Shown: positions 1 through 8,986, counted from the stretch's first letter. The stretch: DNA of 64,000 nucleotides from Yersinia rochesterensis (GCF_003600645.1 NZ_CP032482.1:1054001-1118000), one strand, 5' to 3'. The notes: generated from the sequence alone by a model not told the origin. Translations and numbers: made by a program.

Positions 1-239
1 CTGCGGCCGCTACAGCAGCACCAGCTGCAACCAGCACCACTGCTGCTGCTCCAGTTGCAGAAAAAGCTGCACCAGCTAAAGCAACTCATCACAAAAAACA
101 CAAAGCAACTAAACAAACTACCGAGCAAAAAGCACAAGCAGCTAAGAAACACGAGAAAAAAGCACCAGCTCAAAAAGCACAAGCCGCTAAAAAACACCAT
201 AAAGCCGCTAAAAAATCAGTAACTGCGCCAGCTGCATAA
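1..239 (+). CDS. asr: acid shock protein Asr, 3' part
   Basis: The reading frame is open from the window edge (first full codon at base 3) to TAA at 237-239; the start lies outside the window. The visible 78 residues are almost entirely Ala, Lys, Gln, His, Pro and Thr, with repeats of the type KAQAAKKH and THHKKHK. This is the hallmark of the mature part of Asr, a small periplasmic, very basic, acid-induced protein of enteric bacteria thought to protect periplasmic contents by sequestering protons. The N-terminal signal peptide would be upstream. The match is by composition and repeat pattern plus the YdgU-like gene that follows, an order also known in E. coli. Confidence 0.85.
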   Translation, partial: AAATAAPAATSTTAAAPVAEKAAPAKATHHKKHKATKQTTEQKAQAAKKHEKKAPAQKAQAAKKHHKAAKKSVTAPAA

Positions 240-288
240 TAACGCCGGAAGGCGGGCGATATTGCCCCGCACAGTCGAGCCAACTTTA

Positions 289-319
289 GACACCCGGTTA
301 ATACCGGGTGTCTTTTTTT
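289..319 (+). terminator. rho-independent terminator of asr
   Basis: A perfect 10-bp stem (gacacccggt / accgggtgtc) closes a 4-base loop and is followed by a run of T. Confidence 0.9.
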
Positions 320-333
320 ATAGGCTAATCATC

Positions 334-432
334 ATGATCAATCGCTATCTGTTCGAACTAATTTTCAGTGTGATCACACTGTGTGGTGTATCACTCGCCT
401 GTGCGCTGTTTCTCACCGATTCGGTCATCTAA
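334..432 (+). CDS. ydgU: YdgU-like membrane micro-protein (32 aa)
   Basis: ATG at 334 opens a 32-codon frame ending TAA at 430-432. The product starts MINRYLFELIFSVITL and is one hydrophobic segment, so a single-pass inner-membrane peptide is expected. In E. coli the gene directly after asr is ydgU, a 26-27 residue membrane peptide beginning with a similar G/N-RYRFEFI-type N-terminus followed by a hydrophobic run; position and pattern agree. The Shine-Dalgarno is weak and the gene lies just after the asr terminator, so expression would need read-through or its own promoter. Function unknown. Confidence 0.55.
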   Translation: MINRYLFELIFSVITLCGVSLACALFLTDSVI

Positions 433-597
433 CATCAAGGCAAAATATGCTGCCGATACAGATAGGTTATGATTTGCTGCACGGTTTGTTGATGCAATTT
501 TTCCCATTTCGCCGCCCAGATTCAGTGACTCATTGGGGGTAATAAAATAGTAGGCGTCAATCAATAGCAAGGGGGCGGTGCTGCATTCTCTCTGACG

Positions 598-819
598 TTG
601 TTCAGTGTCGCATTTGTCGGGATCCGGCTGTTATTCAGCAATAGTATTGACCGTCATGGTGGTTTGAAAGTGACTGTGGTTTCTTTCCTGATAGAAATCG
701 TCGGTTTGTTACTGATTTGGGGGGCGGCATTGATTGTGGCTTTCGGAGTATTGCTCATACTGCGGTTATTACAGCAACAACAGCGCCGAGATAACGCCAT
801 CCGGCTTGATGGCGTGTAG
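598..819 (+). CDS. hypothetical small membrane protein
   Basis: A 73-codon frame that must start at TTG 598 (or a nearby CTG), because a stop lies upstream at 565 and no ATG or GTG is in frame. The product has two hydrophobic stretches (about residues 3-13 and 25-57) and a polar tail with four consecutive Gln, so a small membrane protein is plausible. A G-rich stretch at 571-578 could act as a ribosome-binding site but is far from the TTG. I recognise no family. It may be spurious or the remains of a longer gene. Confidence 0.35.
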   Translation: MFSVAFVGIRLLFSNSIDRHGGLKVTVVSFLIEIVGLLLIWGAALIVAFGVLLILRLLQQQQRRDNAIRLDGV

Positions 820-916
820 ACTATTCTGAAATAGTCGGTTTGAGCCAATAAAGACGTGGTTTCCCTTATTTATTACGGTAAGGTCGCTCAATAGTAGTTA
901 AAAAAAGGGGAAACAC

Positions 917-1252
917 ATGTATTTGCGGCCAGATGAAGTGGCTAGAGTCCTGGAGAGTGCTGGCTTTATGCGGGATTATACGGTTGATCAGGCTTACGGT
1001 TATCGGAAAGCGGAGCATTACGTTTATGTCAACCGAGAAGCCCGCATGGGCAGGACAGCATTAATTATCCACCCAGCGAAAAAAGAGAAAAGTTTGTTGT
1101 TTGCCACACCCACGGCAACACTTCGTATCAGTGAGAAGTATCCCGAGTTTCCGCTTTATCTTGCTGGGGAAACCGAAGATCGCTACGGTATTGCCCACGG
1201 TTTTAGCTCAAGAGAAATGTTATTGCGCTACCTGAACAGTATGTTCCCGTAA
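917..1252 (+). CDS. conserved hypothetical protein (111 aa)
   Basis: ATG at 917 follows an AAAAAGGGGAAAC Shine-Dalgarno. The 111-residue product is soluble, with no signal peptide or membrane segment, and a mixed alpha/beta pattern ([19 protein letters not shown] in the middle, a C-terminal [11 protein letters not shown] helix). It looks like one of the small cytoplasmic DUF proteins of Enterobacterales (possibly DUF2002), but I cannot place it with certainty. Its good ribosome-binding site and regular codon use make it a likely real gene. It is monocistronic and convergent with the next gene. Confidence 0.75.
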   Translation: MYLRPDEVARVLESAGFMRDYTVDQAYGYRKAEHYVYVNREARMGRTALIIHPAKKEKSLLFATPTATLRISEKYPEFPLYLAGETEDRYGIAHGFSSREMLLRYLNSMFP

Positions 1253-1302
1253 ATTTTTCCTATCCTTGCCGCACTCTATTTCAGCGCGCCGTAATGCCAT
1301 CA

Positions 1303-1752
1303 TTAATGCAGCACGGCGTCGGCTTCTTGGTTAAATTGCAGATTATAATTGCGGCGAAATTGCGCTAATTCAAAGGCATCCAAATCCAACTCAGCAAAAT
1401 AGAACAAAGCCGCTTCAGTATGTTCGGCTGTTAGCATGGGGGAGATATGCGAGCGAACCAGCGTATTTCGCCATTGCATCACATTTTCGTCGGAAGGGTC
1501 TTTGATAAAGGTTTGGTAGATAAAGACCAGATAAGCCGCCTTTCTGACATCTTCGGCATAACCATTGCTGGTGGAGCGAATAAACATTTGTGTTTGACGC
1601 TGCCCCATTTCTTGCAGCATTGATTCAATATAAATTGGTTTTATCTTCAGTAAATTAGCCAGCGTATCCACGGCTTTGCGAGTATCTGAGGTCATTACAC
1701 GATAACCCACAATAAAAACCACGATTAAAACAGCAATAATTATCCACGTCAT
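1303..1752 (-). CDS. YicN-like DUF1198 membrane-anchored protein
   Basis: A 149-residue protein with an N-terminal membrane segment (MTWIIIAVLIVVFIVGYRV) and a cytoplasmic helical domain. It follows the pattern of E. coli YicN (DUF1198): the segment GYRVMTSDTRKAVDTL, then a Met-Gly-containing helix and a C-terminal FRRNYN motif. No function is known for the family. It is transcribed towards the gene at 917-1252 and lies downstream of the coiled-coil gene at 1843-2181, with a gap of about 90 bases, so the two may share a transcript. Confidence 0.8.
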   Translation of the reverse strand: MTWIIIAVLIVVFIVGYRVMTSDTRKAVDTLANLLKIKPIYIESMLQEMGQRQTQMFIRSTSNGYAEDVRKAAYLVFIYQTFIKDPSDENVMQWRNTLVRSHISPMLTAEHTEAALFYFAELDLDAFELAQFRRNYNLQFNQEADAVLH

Positions 1753-1842
1753 GTAGTGTTTCTTTGCGCCATAAAAGGTGAAATTGACAACGTAAAATTA
1801 TCTGGCTGTTAAATCGCCGTCCTCGATAAATCAACGAAATGA

Positions 1843-2181
1843 TTACTGATTATTGCCACTGAAATTATCACTATTTTTCTGCTGATTATTCAGATGGTGG
1901 TTAAACGCGGCGGCATCTTTCGCTAGCGCATCCAGGTGAGCACCCAGCATTTTGATCTGCCTGACCAGAGAATGTTGCTCGGGCAAGGTATTCGCGGTGT
2001 TAAGCTTTCTCAGTAGCATGTCATTTTTAGCACGCAATGCTGTTTCCCGCGCTTTTGACTGCTCCAGCTCATGTTGCAGCGCGTTGTAACTTGCCTGCCA
2101 TGTCTGATGTTGCTTTTCAAAAGTTGACTGCAACTCACTCATTGCATTAAGAAACTTGGTTTCAATCTCACGCATTATCAT
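1843..2181 (-). CDS. MbeD/MobD-like coiled-coil protein
   Basis: The start at 2181 is chosen because AAGGAAAAG lies six bases upstream; a longer frame to 2247 lacks a ribosome-binding site. The 112-residue product is nearly all amphipathic helix (ETKFLNAMSELQSTFEKQH, then heptads to about residue 85) and ends in an Asn/Gln-rich tail. The N-terminal helix resembles the short MbeD/MobD domain known from plasmid mobilisation and entry-exclusion proteins, which also occurs in stand-alone chromosomal proteins. No mobilisation genes are nearby, so a role in plasmid transfer is not implied. Confidence 0.6.
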   Translation of the reverse strand: MIMREIETKFLNAMSELQSTFEKQHQTWQASYNALQHELEQSKARETALRAKNDMLLRKLNTANTLPEQHSLVRQIKMLGAHLDALAKDAAAFNHHLNNQQKNSDNFSGNNQ

Positions 2182-2347
2182 TGCTTTTCCTTTATGACGG
2201 CTTCCGATTTTCAGTGGCAGTATAGCGAAATCTGAGCATAACCTCACCCGCTAGAATGTGTCTTTCATTGCAGGTATTAGCAACATAACTGTGATGTTTT
2301 ATCACAATTTTTTTTAATCTTTCATTAATCCATGAAATAAATAAGCC

Positions 2348-2564
2348 TTGCTATTAATGTCTTAGCATGCGTTAATACTTCCATCGGTTTGTGGTACAGA
2401 CCTATTTATGTAAGCCATTTAAGTAAAGCAGTTCCTAGTTAAAGCGATATTTTTAGACATCACTTCTCCGACGAATTTCCTTCTTTAGTGCCCCCATAAG
2501 TAACTCTTGATAAACAGACCTCAATTGCCACGTATTGGCACAAAATAATGAAGGAAATATCTCT
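2348..2564 (+). promoter_or_regulatory. promoter and long 5' leader of cold-shock gene
   Basis: A -35-like TTGCTA (2348-2353) and -10-like TAATAC (2373-2378) would start a leader of about 180 bases before the csp start codon. Near the predicted RNA start lies GGTACAGA (2393-2400), resembling the cold-box core GTACAGA of cspA-family leaders. AAGGAA at 2551-2556 is the ribosome-binding site. Long structured leaders that change fold with temperature are the known regulatory mode of this family. Confidence 0.5.
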
Positions 2565-2777
2565 ATGTCTACTAAAATGACTGGTTTAGTAAAATGGTTT
2601 GATGCAGGTAAAGGTTTTGGTTTTATTTCTCCAGCAGACGGCAGCAAAGATGTATTCGTACATTTCTCTGCAATCCAAGGTACTGATTACAAAACTCTTG
2701 ATGAAGGCCAGAACGTAGAGTTCAGCATCGAGCAAGGCCAGAAAGGCCCTTCAGCTGTAAACGTAATCGCACTGTAA
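2565..2777 (+). CDS. CspA-family cold-shock protein (70 aa)
   Basis: A single cold-shock domain of normal length. RNP-1 (KGFGFI) and RNP-2 (VFVHF) single-stranded nucleic-acid binding motifs are intact, and the N-terminus [12 protein letters not shown] resembles CspA. Such proteins bind RNA and single-stranded DNA in the cytoplasm and act as RNA chaperones or antiterminators. ATG 2565 is preferred over an in-frame codon at 2535 because it carries AAGGAA at the right spacing. The C-terminal half (EGQNVEF...[11 protein letters not shown]) is closer to CspC/CspE, so the exact paralogue is not assigned. Strong own terminator follows. Confidence 0.95.
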   Translation: MSTKMTGLVKWFDAGKGFGFISPADGSKDVFVHFSAIQGTDYKTLDEGQNVEFSIEQGQKGPSAVNVIAL

Positions 2778-2812
2778 TTTACACTGCTGTAATACACGTT
2801 TCGCTGTAATAG

Positions 2813-2846
2813 AAAGCCACGTTCTTAGTTGAATGTGGCTTTTTTA
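2813..2846 (+). terminator. terminator of csp gene
   Basis: An 8-bp stem aaagccac / gtggcttt with a 14-base loop is followed by six T. It may also serve the convergent ftrA gene. Confidence 0.8.
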
Positions 2847-3833
2847 TTATTCCGAATATTTAAACTGCCGCCGATATACTGCGGGTGTGATCCCCACTAT
2901 TTGGCGAAATGCATTTCTAAAACCTTCAATAGTCTGAAATCCACAATGTTCGGCGATACCTGCAATATTGATTTGATCCCTTTCCAATAATTCCTTCGCT
3001 CTATGCATTCTCTCGTGTTGTAACCAAACTTTAGGGGTTTGGCCGGTTGCCAGATAAAAATGCCGTAAAAAGGTTCTTTCACTGAGCGCCAACTGTGCCG
3101 CCATCTGATTAATTGACCAATTTTCATCCAGACTTTCGCGTACTTTCTCCATCAATTTCGCCATATCGCGGTGAGTTTCTTTGACGACCGGCGTGGGAAT
3201 AAATTGCTGTTGTCCCCCCCGGCGTTGCGGGGCCATCACTAACCGCCGAGCCACCTGATTGGCGATTTGGGTACCAAAGTCACGGGTGATCAGATGTAAG
3301 CAGGCGTCGATACCGGCGCTGCTACCTGCCGAGGTAATAATTTGTCCTTCATCGACATACAGTACATTCGCATCGACACGAATATCGGGATAATGCTGCG
3401 CCAGATAGTCGGTGTAGCGCCAATGTGTAGTGGCGCTTTTATCGCGTAATAACCCCGCCGCTGCCAGCACAAAAACACCGGAACAGATAGAAATAATACG
3501 TGCGCCGCGTGCGAACGCTTGCTGTAATGCATCAATTAGCGCCGGTGAAGGATGGGCGTCAGGGCTGCGCCAGCCGGGGATCACAATGGTTTTAGCCTGT
3601 TCCAGCAAGGCTATCCCGGCATCAACTTGAATGTGTAAACGACCATTGGCCGTGGAAATATGTTTATCGACACCAACCACTTGATGCTGATACCAAGGGA
3701 AATCAAATTCTGGGCGAGCCAGACCGAATATTTCCTGCGCAATACCGAACTCAAACAAGCACAGTCCATCATAAGCCAAGGTCGCGACCAGACCGGGATC
3801 TTGTTTCACACCATGGGAAGCTAAATGATTCAT
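2847..3833 (-). CDS. ftrA: FtrA-type GATase1-like/AraC transcriptional regulator
   Basis: 328 residues with two domains. Residues about 15-190 form a DJ-1/PfpI (GlxA-like) domain with the nucleophile-elbow motif IISICSGVFVLAAAG (Cys117). Residues about 225-325 form an AraC-type DNA-binding domain (two helix-turn-helix units, with IAEHCGFQTIEGFRNAFR in the second). The family is annotated as FtrA in Yersinia and Serratia; ligand and targets are unknown. It is divergent from the rhodanese gene at 3930 with about 95 bases between, which makes that gene the obvious candidate target. The AUG at 3833 has only a poor ribosome-binding site. Confidence 0.85.
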   Translation of the reverse strand: MNHLASHGVKQDPGLVATLAYDGLCLFEFGIAQEIFGLARPEFDFPWYQHQVVGVDKHISTANGRLHIQVDAGIALLEQAKTIVIPGWRSPDAHPSPALIDALQQAFARGARIISICSGVFVLAAAGLLRDKSATTHWRYTDYLAQHYPDIRVDANVLYVDEGQIITSAGSSAGIDACLHLITRDFGTQIANQVARRLVMAPQRRGGQQQFIPTPVVKETHRDMAKLMEKVRESLDENWSINQMAAQLALSERTFLRHFYLATGQTPKVWLQHERMHRAKELLERDQINIAGIAEHCGFQTIEGFRNAFRQIVGITPAVYRRQFKYSE

Positions 3834-3929
3834 TGGCGGATCTCAGTGGTTTATTGTCATTTCTGCCACTGTAATTGGCTTATATTATTTCATAAAGTGA
3901 TGCTTCAAAATATTTAATGGAGACATCAT

Positions 3930-4367
3930 ATGAGCAGCTTAGTGAGCCAGACTCCCCCGGCCTCTCCTGACCGGGCATTGCAGCACTTTTCTCAGCGTTT
4001 GGTATTTGAAACTGATTGCTCGGATGTATACACCAGCCAGCAACAGGGGACAGTGGACTTTGTTTTGGTCGATGTGCGCAATGAGGCCGCATTTGCATCG
4101 GCACATGTGCCGGGCGCTATCAATATTCCCCACCGATTAATGGATGCAACTTTGCTTTCTCATTATCCAATAGAAACTTTATTTGTCATTTATTGCGCCG
4201 GGCCACATTGCAACGGTGTTCACCGTGCGGCGGTCAAACTTAGCCAATATGGTTATAGGGTTAAAGAGATGATCGGCGGGGTGACGGGATGGCGCGATGA
4301 GGGGCTATCTTTGAATGATTTGGCTGATAAAATCGGTGATACAGCTAGCTGTGGTTGCCATCTTTGA
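3930..4367 (+). CDS. rhodanese-like sulfurtransferase
   Basis: A 145-residue single rhodanese domain. The Asp-Val-Arg of FVLVDVRNEAAFASAHVPGA and the active-site loop IYCAGPHCNG (catalytic Cys89, second Cys94) are intact. Such proteins accept a persulfide on the loop cysteine and pass sulfur to an acceptor. The protein also ends in CGCHL, which adds a C-x-C pair five residues from the end that is not part of the core fold. No signal peptide, so cytoplasmic. GGAG lies upstream of ATG 3930. Divergent from ftrA, likely co-regulated. Confidence 0.9.
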   Translation: MSSLVSQTPPASPDRALQHFSQRLVFETDCSDVYTSQQQGTVDFVLVDVRNEAAFASAHVPGAINIPHRLMDATLLSHYPIETLFVIYCAGPHCNGVHRAAVKLSQYGYRVKEMIGGVTGWRDEGLSLNDLADKIGDTASCGCHL

Positions 4368-4476
4368 ATTTGCCTCTCTTTCTTGTGAATCGCTGTCATT
4401 ATCACTATTATTCTTGGCACTTATTATGGAGTAGCTGGTAGAGTAGTCGCGGTTTAGTTCATTTCGGTAATTCAGT

Positions 4477-4785
4477 ATGCGCTCTGTTTATCTGTGGGTG
4501 GTCGTGGTGGCAATTATCATCACTGCGTTGGTATCACAATTCAGCTTCTTTTTCATTGAGCCTCAGGCGAATGTTAATGAAGGGAAAGTTCTGGTGCTCA
4601 AACGAACTCCAAAAATGGGTTTTATTGATAGCCCTCGGGGTTATTGTCAGCGCGAATATCCCACCGAAGACTCGATACACTGCGAGTCGAGAGTTTTACC
4701 TCCACTATTGGAAAGTACCCATGCTATTTATGAACTGCCATTTAGTGATTATTTTTACGAAATGACATATCAAACTCCACAGTAA
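4477..4785 (+). CDS. hypothetical single-pass membrane protein
   Basis: 102 residues. An N-terminal hydrophobic segment (YLWVVVVAIIITALVSQFSFFFI) anchors a mostly polar domain that contains a Cys pair (YCQREY and HCESRV). The orientation could put that domain in the periplasm, where the two cysteines might form a disulfide; this is inference. The upstream sequence lacks a convincing ribosome-binding site. No recognised family; nothing in the neighbourhood suggests a role. Confidence 0.5.
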   Translation: MRSVYLWVVVVAIIITALVSQFSFFFIEPQANVNEGKVLVLKRTPKMGFIDSPRGYCQREYPTEDSIHCESRVLPPLLESTHAIYELPFSDYFYEMTYQTPQ

Positions 4786-5637
4786 ACTTTTCTATCAATA
4801 GCCCTAAACCCAATATATTCGCGCTATATTAATATTTTTAATATAAGTCACTATTAAATAGTTTCATTATGTTAATATTTATTACTAACAGATTAATCCG
4901 AGCGAAATTGGGGACTTTTCCTGTCTTTCAAATATTCATACCTCCAGAGTCAGTCTTTTGTATTCAGTTGACCGTTAGAATTCTTTTTGAGCAATTTGAT
5001 GGTTATTTTTTGTTCAATTGAGTGGAGGGGAATAAAAGATAATTGCTTTCAGATTAGGCACTAAAGACATTTCTATACTCAAGAATGTCTACTTAATCAC
5101 TCTCTTCTCATTCCGGCTATGATAACTTTCAATTAGTGGATAATCGTGTGTCGCCGGGGCTAATTTTATTATTTCGTGCTCTTGCTGATTATTTTGAATA
5201 AATGACGATAGCCAAAGGAATTGAGATGTCATTCATCACTTCGATTACCCCCCTAACTAGTAAGTAGCCTAACTAATAGGTCGAGTCTCTTGGTTTGGGG
5301 TGACTAATAGGCAAATGTTGTTGCTAATTCGCAGGAGAAAGATTATTCCTACCCTTTTGATCTCACTGTTTTTTGTGACTTTTATAGATGTAGATCAATT
5401 TTATTTATAATGCATTTTATTTCTGCCTTGGTTTTTTTTGATTTCCCTCATCTAAACCTGATATTTGTCACATAAATACTTTAATGCACCAATAAATAAG
5501 GTGAAAATTAGTCATTAATGCTAATTGTGGTGTGTATTACCCATATTAATGTTTAGTGCTACGCTTAATTACTTGTTGAATCTTTGTCTGACAGGCAATG
5601 CCCTATATTCGCTAGCTAATTTATCAAAGGATGATTC
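4786..5637. other. long intergenic region upstream of ynt
   Basis: About 850 bases, AT-rich, without a believable gene. It contains the loose repeat CTAACTA / CTAACTAATAGG / GACTAATAGG at about 5251-5310 and a good -10 hexamer TATAAT at 5406-5411 without a clear -35, so it probably holds the yntA promoter and binding sites for a metal or pH regulator. No hairpin terminator was seen after the preceding gene. Confidence 0.5.
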
Positions 5638-7215
5638 ATGTCTAAACGTCTATGGCTCCGAAATACCTTGCTGACAGCCGCTTTATTAAGTGCTTTTTCT
5701 GTTCCAGTGAGTGCCACAACTCACACACTACAATTGGCTATCGGTGATGAGCCGACCGAAGGTTTTGACCCCATGCTCGGCTGGAGCCATGGGAGTTATC
5801 TGCTGCTGCATAGCCCTTTACTCAAACAAAATGAAGATCTCAGCTGGAATAGTTTTTTGCTGAATGACTATAAAACCAGCAATGACGGCAAAACCTGGAC
5901 TCTGACACTTAAACCTGACCTCAAATTCTCCGACGGTTCACCTCTGACAGCCAAAGATGTGGTGTTTACTTACAACAATGCGGCGGCCAGCGGCGGCAAA
6001 GTTGATATGGGTAACTTCCTTGGCGCAGAAGAAATTGACCCTGTTAATGTTCGTATTCAACTGAAAGCGCCACAAAGCACTTTTGTGAATGTTTTGGGTT
6101 CACTGGGTATTGTTTCAGCGGATAAATACGACGCAAAAACCTATGCACAAAAGCCTATTGGTGCTGGCCCCTACCGCCTAGTGAGCTTCCAGCCGGGCCA
6201 ACAAATGATTGTCGAAGCGAACCCTTACTATTCGGGTAATAAAAATGATTTCGATAAGCTAATTTTTGTTTTCCTTGATGAAGACAGTGCTTTTGCAGCA
6301 GCCCAAAGTGGGCAGTTAGGTGTCGTCCGTATTCCTCCATCCATGGCGGTTGGCCCGGTTAATAATATGAAGTTATGGGTCAGGCCAAGTGTAGAAAACC
6401 GCGGCATCGTATTCCCGACCCTTCCGGCAGGTAAAAAGGATGCACAGGGTTACCCGATTGGGAATGATGTCACTGCGGATGTCGCGATTCGCCGTGCCAT
6501 TAACTATACCATCAACCGCCAACTGTTGGCCGACCAAATCATGGAGGGTCATGCAATCCCCGCCTATACCGGCGTGCAGGGTTTGCCATGGAATAATCCG
6601 GATTCTGCCATCAAAGATGGTGATATTGAAACAGCCAAACAGATATTGGAGCAAGCTGGTTGGACGCTAAACAGTGCGGGTATCAGAGAGAAAAATGGCG
6701 TCCCGGCCAAAATCACACTTTGGTATACCAGCGGGGACACCACTCGCCGCGACTTAGCGCAGGCGATACGTTCCATGCTCAAACCTATCGGTATTGAGGT
6801 TGATTTGAAATCCGGTAGTTGGGAAACCGTAGAGCGGAATATGCATGCCAATCCTACCCTGTTTGGTTGGGGAAGCCTCGACCCGATGGAGCTTTATCAT
6901 CATTACAGCAGCAAAGCGGCGGGTGTGGAATATTATAATCCTGGCTACTATCAGAACCCGGTAGTGGATAAACATCTGCAACAAGCGCTGGATGCCCCAA
7001 CCTGGCAGCAAGCCGTGCCGTTCTGGCAACAAGTGGATTGGGATGGGACGACCGGTACCGGTATTCGTGGCGATGCGGCATGGGCATGGTTACTGAATAT
7101 TCAGCATACTTATCTGGCGAATAAATGTGTCGATTTAGGTAAGGGAGCGCCGGAAATCCACGGCTCGTGGTCGCTGCTCAATAGCCTTGATAGCTGGAAA
7201 TGGACTTGTCAGTAA
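5638..7215 (+). CDS. yntA: YntA, nickel/peptide-type ABC transporter substrate-binding protein
   Basis: 525 residues, usual length for a family-5 (NikA/OppA-like) periplasmic binding protein. A signal peptide (basic MSKRLWLR, hydrophobic core, cleavage after about SVPVSA) precedes the mature protein. The family signature is visible in KPDLKFSDGSPLTAKDVVFTY. RBS AAAGGATG precedes ATG 5638. Adjacent overlapping permease and ATPase genes and the urease operon downstream match the ynt locus described as the nickel importer of Y. pseudotuberculosis. From sequence alone an oligopeptide or opine-metallophore substrate cannot be excluded; nickel is inferred from context. Confidence 0.85.
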   Translation: MSKRLWLRNTLLTAALLSAFSVPVSATTHTLQLAIGDEPTEGFDPMLGWSHGSYLLLHSPLLKQNEDLSWNSFLLNDYKTSNDGKTWTLTLKPDLKFSDGSPLTAKDVVFTYNNAAASGGKVDMGNFLGAEEIDPVNVRIQLKAPQSTFVNVLGSLGIVSADKYDAKTYAQKPIGAGPYRLVSFQPGQQMIVEANPYYSGNKNDFDKLIFVFLDEDSAFAAAQSGQLGVVRIPPSMAVGPVNNMKLWVRPSVENRGIVFPTLPAGKKDAQGYPIGNDVTADVAIRRAINYTINRQLLADQIMEGHAIPAYTGVQGLPWNNPDSAIKDGDIETAKQILEQAGWTLNSAGIREKNGVPAKITLWYTSGDTTRRDLAQAIRSMLKPIGIEVDLKSGSWETVERNMHANPTLFGWGSLDPMELYHHYSSKAAGVEYYNPGYYQNPVVDKHLQQALDAPTWQQAVPFWQQVDWDGTTGTGIRGDAAWAWLLNIQHTYLANKCVDLGKGAPEIHGSWSLLNSLDSWKWTCQ

Positions 7216-8183
7216 TGAAAGGGTTTTCGCTATTTACTCTGCGTTTAGCTTGCCTGCTGCTGGTTACGGCAGTCGGCACCTTTACGTTACTGAGTTTCTC
7301 CCCAGTTGACCCAATCCGCGCCTATATTGGTAGTGATTTGCTGCATGTTCCACCGGAGCAGTATCCACTGATTGCTGCACGTTGGGGGCTGGATTTACCT
7401 TTGTGGCAGCGTTTCCTGCACTGGTTTACTCAAGTATTACAAGGGGATTTTGGTTATTCGATGTTGTACAACGCGCCGGTTTCACAAGTCATCGGCGAGC
7501 GTTTTGCTACCTCGTTTGCATTGCTATTCTCGGCTTGGTTATTCTCTGGCATTGTCGGGCTATTGATGGGGCTGACGGCGGGGCGCTACCTTAACCGCTG
7601 GCCGGATCGTGTGATTTCTAGTTTGTCCTATTTATTAGCGTCATTACCCACTTTTTGGATTGGTTTATTACTGTTGTCATTATTTGCAGTAAAACTGAAT
7701 TGGGCGCCCATTTGCTGTGCATGGACCCCTGGGAGTAACGCGGAAACCGCCAGTTGGAGTGACAAACTGCACCATCTAATTCTGCCGATGTTGGCCTTAG
7801 GATTGTTGGGGGTTGGTAATATTGCGCTACATACCCGCGCCAAAGTGGCCGAAGTGATGAACAGTGAATTTATCCGCTATGCACAAGCGCAAGGGGATAA
7901 AGGCTGGCCCTTAGTCAATTTCCATATTTTGCGCCATGCCATTACCCCGGCGCTGTGTCTGCAATTTGCCTCGGTAGGTGAATTATTGGGCGGTTCTTTA
8001 TTAGCAGAAAAAGTCTTTGCCTACCCAGGGTTAGGGCAGGCGACCATTGATGCCGGGTTACACGGCGATATTCCGTTATTGATGGGGATTGTCATGTTTT
8101 GCGCCATCTTGGTCTTTTGTGGGAACAGCATTGCCAATGTGCTGTTACACCGCTTGAATAGAGGGGCTGCGCGGCAATTATGA
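7215..8183 (+). CDS. yntB: YntB, ABC transporter permease (NikB-like)
   Basis: About 322 residues with six hydrophobic segments and the BPD-type inner-membrane permease loop (SEFIRYAQAQG...HILRHAITPAL) that docks on the ATPase. The ATG at 7215 overlaps the yntA stop by one base (TAATG), giving an N-terminus MKGFSLFTLRLACLLL that aligns with NikB-type permeases. An alternative ATG at 7200 adds five residues. It would pair with YntC to form the transmembrane channel. Confidence 0.88.
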   Translation: MKGFSLFTLRLACLLLVTAVGTFTLLSFSPVDPIRAYIGSDLLHVPPEQYPLIAARWGLDLPLWQRFLHWFTQVLQGDFGYSMLYNAPVSQVIGERFATSFALLFSAWLFSGIVGLLMGLTAGRYLNRWPDRVISSLSYLLASLPTFWIGLLLLSLFAVKLNWAPICCAWTPGSNAETASWSDKLHHLILPMLALGLLGVGNIALHTRAKVAEVMNSEFIRYAQAQGDKGWPLVNFHILRHAITPALCLQFASVGELLGGSLLAEKVFAYPGLGQATIDAGLHGDIPLLMGIVMFCAILVFCGNSIANVLLHRLNRGAARQL

Positions 8184-8986
8184 CTTATAACCCAAATCGA
8201 GCTTTATTTCGGCTTTTTGTTTCATTAGCGCTATTAACCATTTTAATTATCTATGGCTGGGCGATATACCCTATTGAAATCCCAATGGATTTAATGGCCC
8301 GCCGCCAACCGCCGTCATTGGCCTATTGGTTTGGAACTGACAGCTTAGGCCGTGACCTGTGGCTGCGCTGTTTTCAGGGAATGACCACTAGCCTGCAAAT
8401 TGGCTTGATTGCTGCCTTTGCCAGTGGCTTGTTGGCGATGATTACTGCCAGTTTATGTTCAATAAATAAAACATTGGATTATCTGATTCGTGGGTTGGTT
8501 GACAGTATGTTGGCCCTGCCGCATTTACTGTTATTGGTGCTGATTTGCTTCACTTTAGGGGGAGGGAAGCACGGCGTTATTTTGGCGGTGGCATTAACCC
8601 ACTGGCCGAAACTGGCCTTGATTTTGCGCGCCGAGATTTTGCGTATTCGTGAAACTGACTATGTAATGCTTTCACATCGTTTAGGTAACAGTAATTTCTA
8701 CCGTTGGCGTCATCATCTGCTACCGTTATTACTGCCACAGTGGATTGTTGGCACGCTGCTGATGTTCCCCCATGCAGTGTTACACAGCGCGGCACTCAGT
8801 TTCTTGGGGTTTGGGTTGTCACCTCATGAGCCGTCGTTGGGGATTTTATTGGCCGATGCACTTCGTTATTTGAGCAGTGGTGCATGGTGGCTAGCATTTT
8901 TCCCAGGTCTGATTTTGGTCGGGTTGGTATTGATATTTGACCAGTTTGCCCGATCACTGCAACAACTCTGGGTGAGGATAGCCTGA
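8180..8986 (+). CDS. yntC: YntC, ABC transporter permease (NikC-like)
   Basis: 268 residues, second permease. It shows the N-terminal motif of NikC/DppC proteins (YWFGTDSLGRDLWLRCFQG) and the cytoplasmic loop (ETDYVMLSHRLGNS). ATG 8180 overlaps the yntB stop by four bases (ATGA), which indicates translational coupling. Confidence 0.88.
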   Translation: MTYNPNRALFRLFVSLALLTILIIYGWAIYPIEIPMDLMARRQPPSLAYWFGTDSLGRDLWLRCFQGMTTSLQIGLIAAFASGLLAMITASLCSINKTLDYLIRGLVDSMLALPHLLLLVLICFTLGGGKHGVILAVALTHWPKLALILRAEILRIRETDYVMLSHRLGNSNFYRWRHHLLPLLLPQWIVGTLLMFPHAVLHSAALSFLGFGLSPHEPSLGILLADALRYLSSGAWWLAFFPGLILVGLVLIFDQFARSLQQLWVRIA

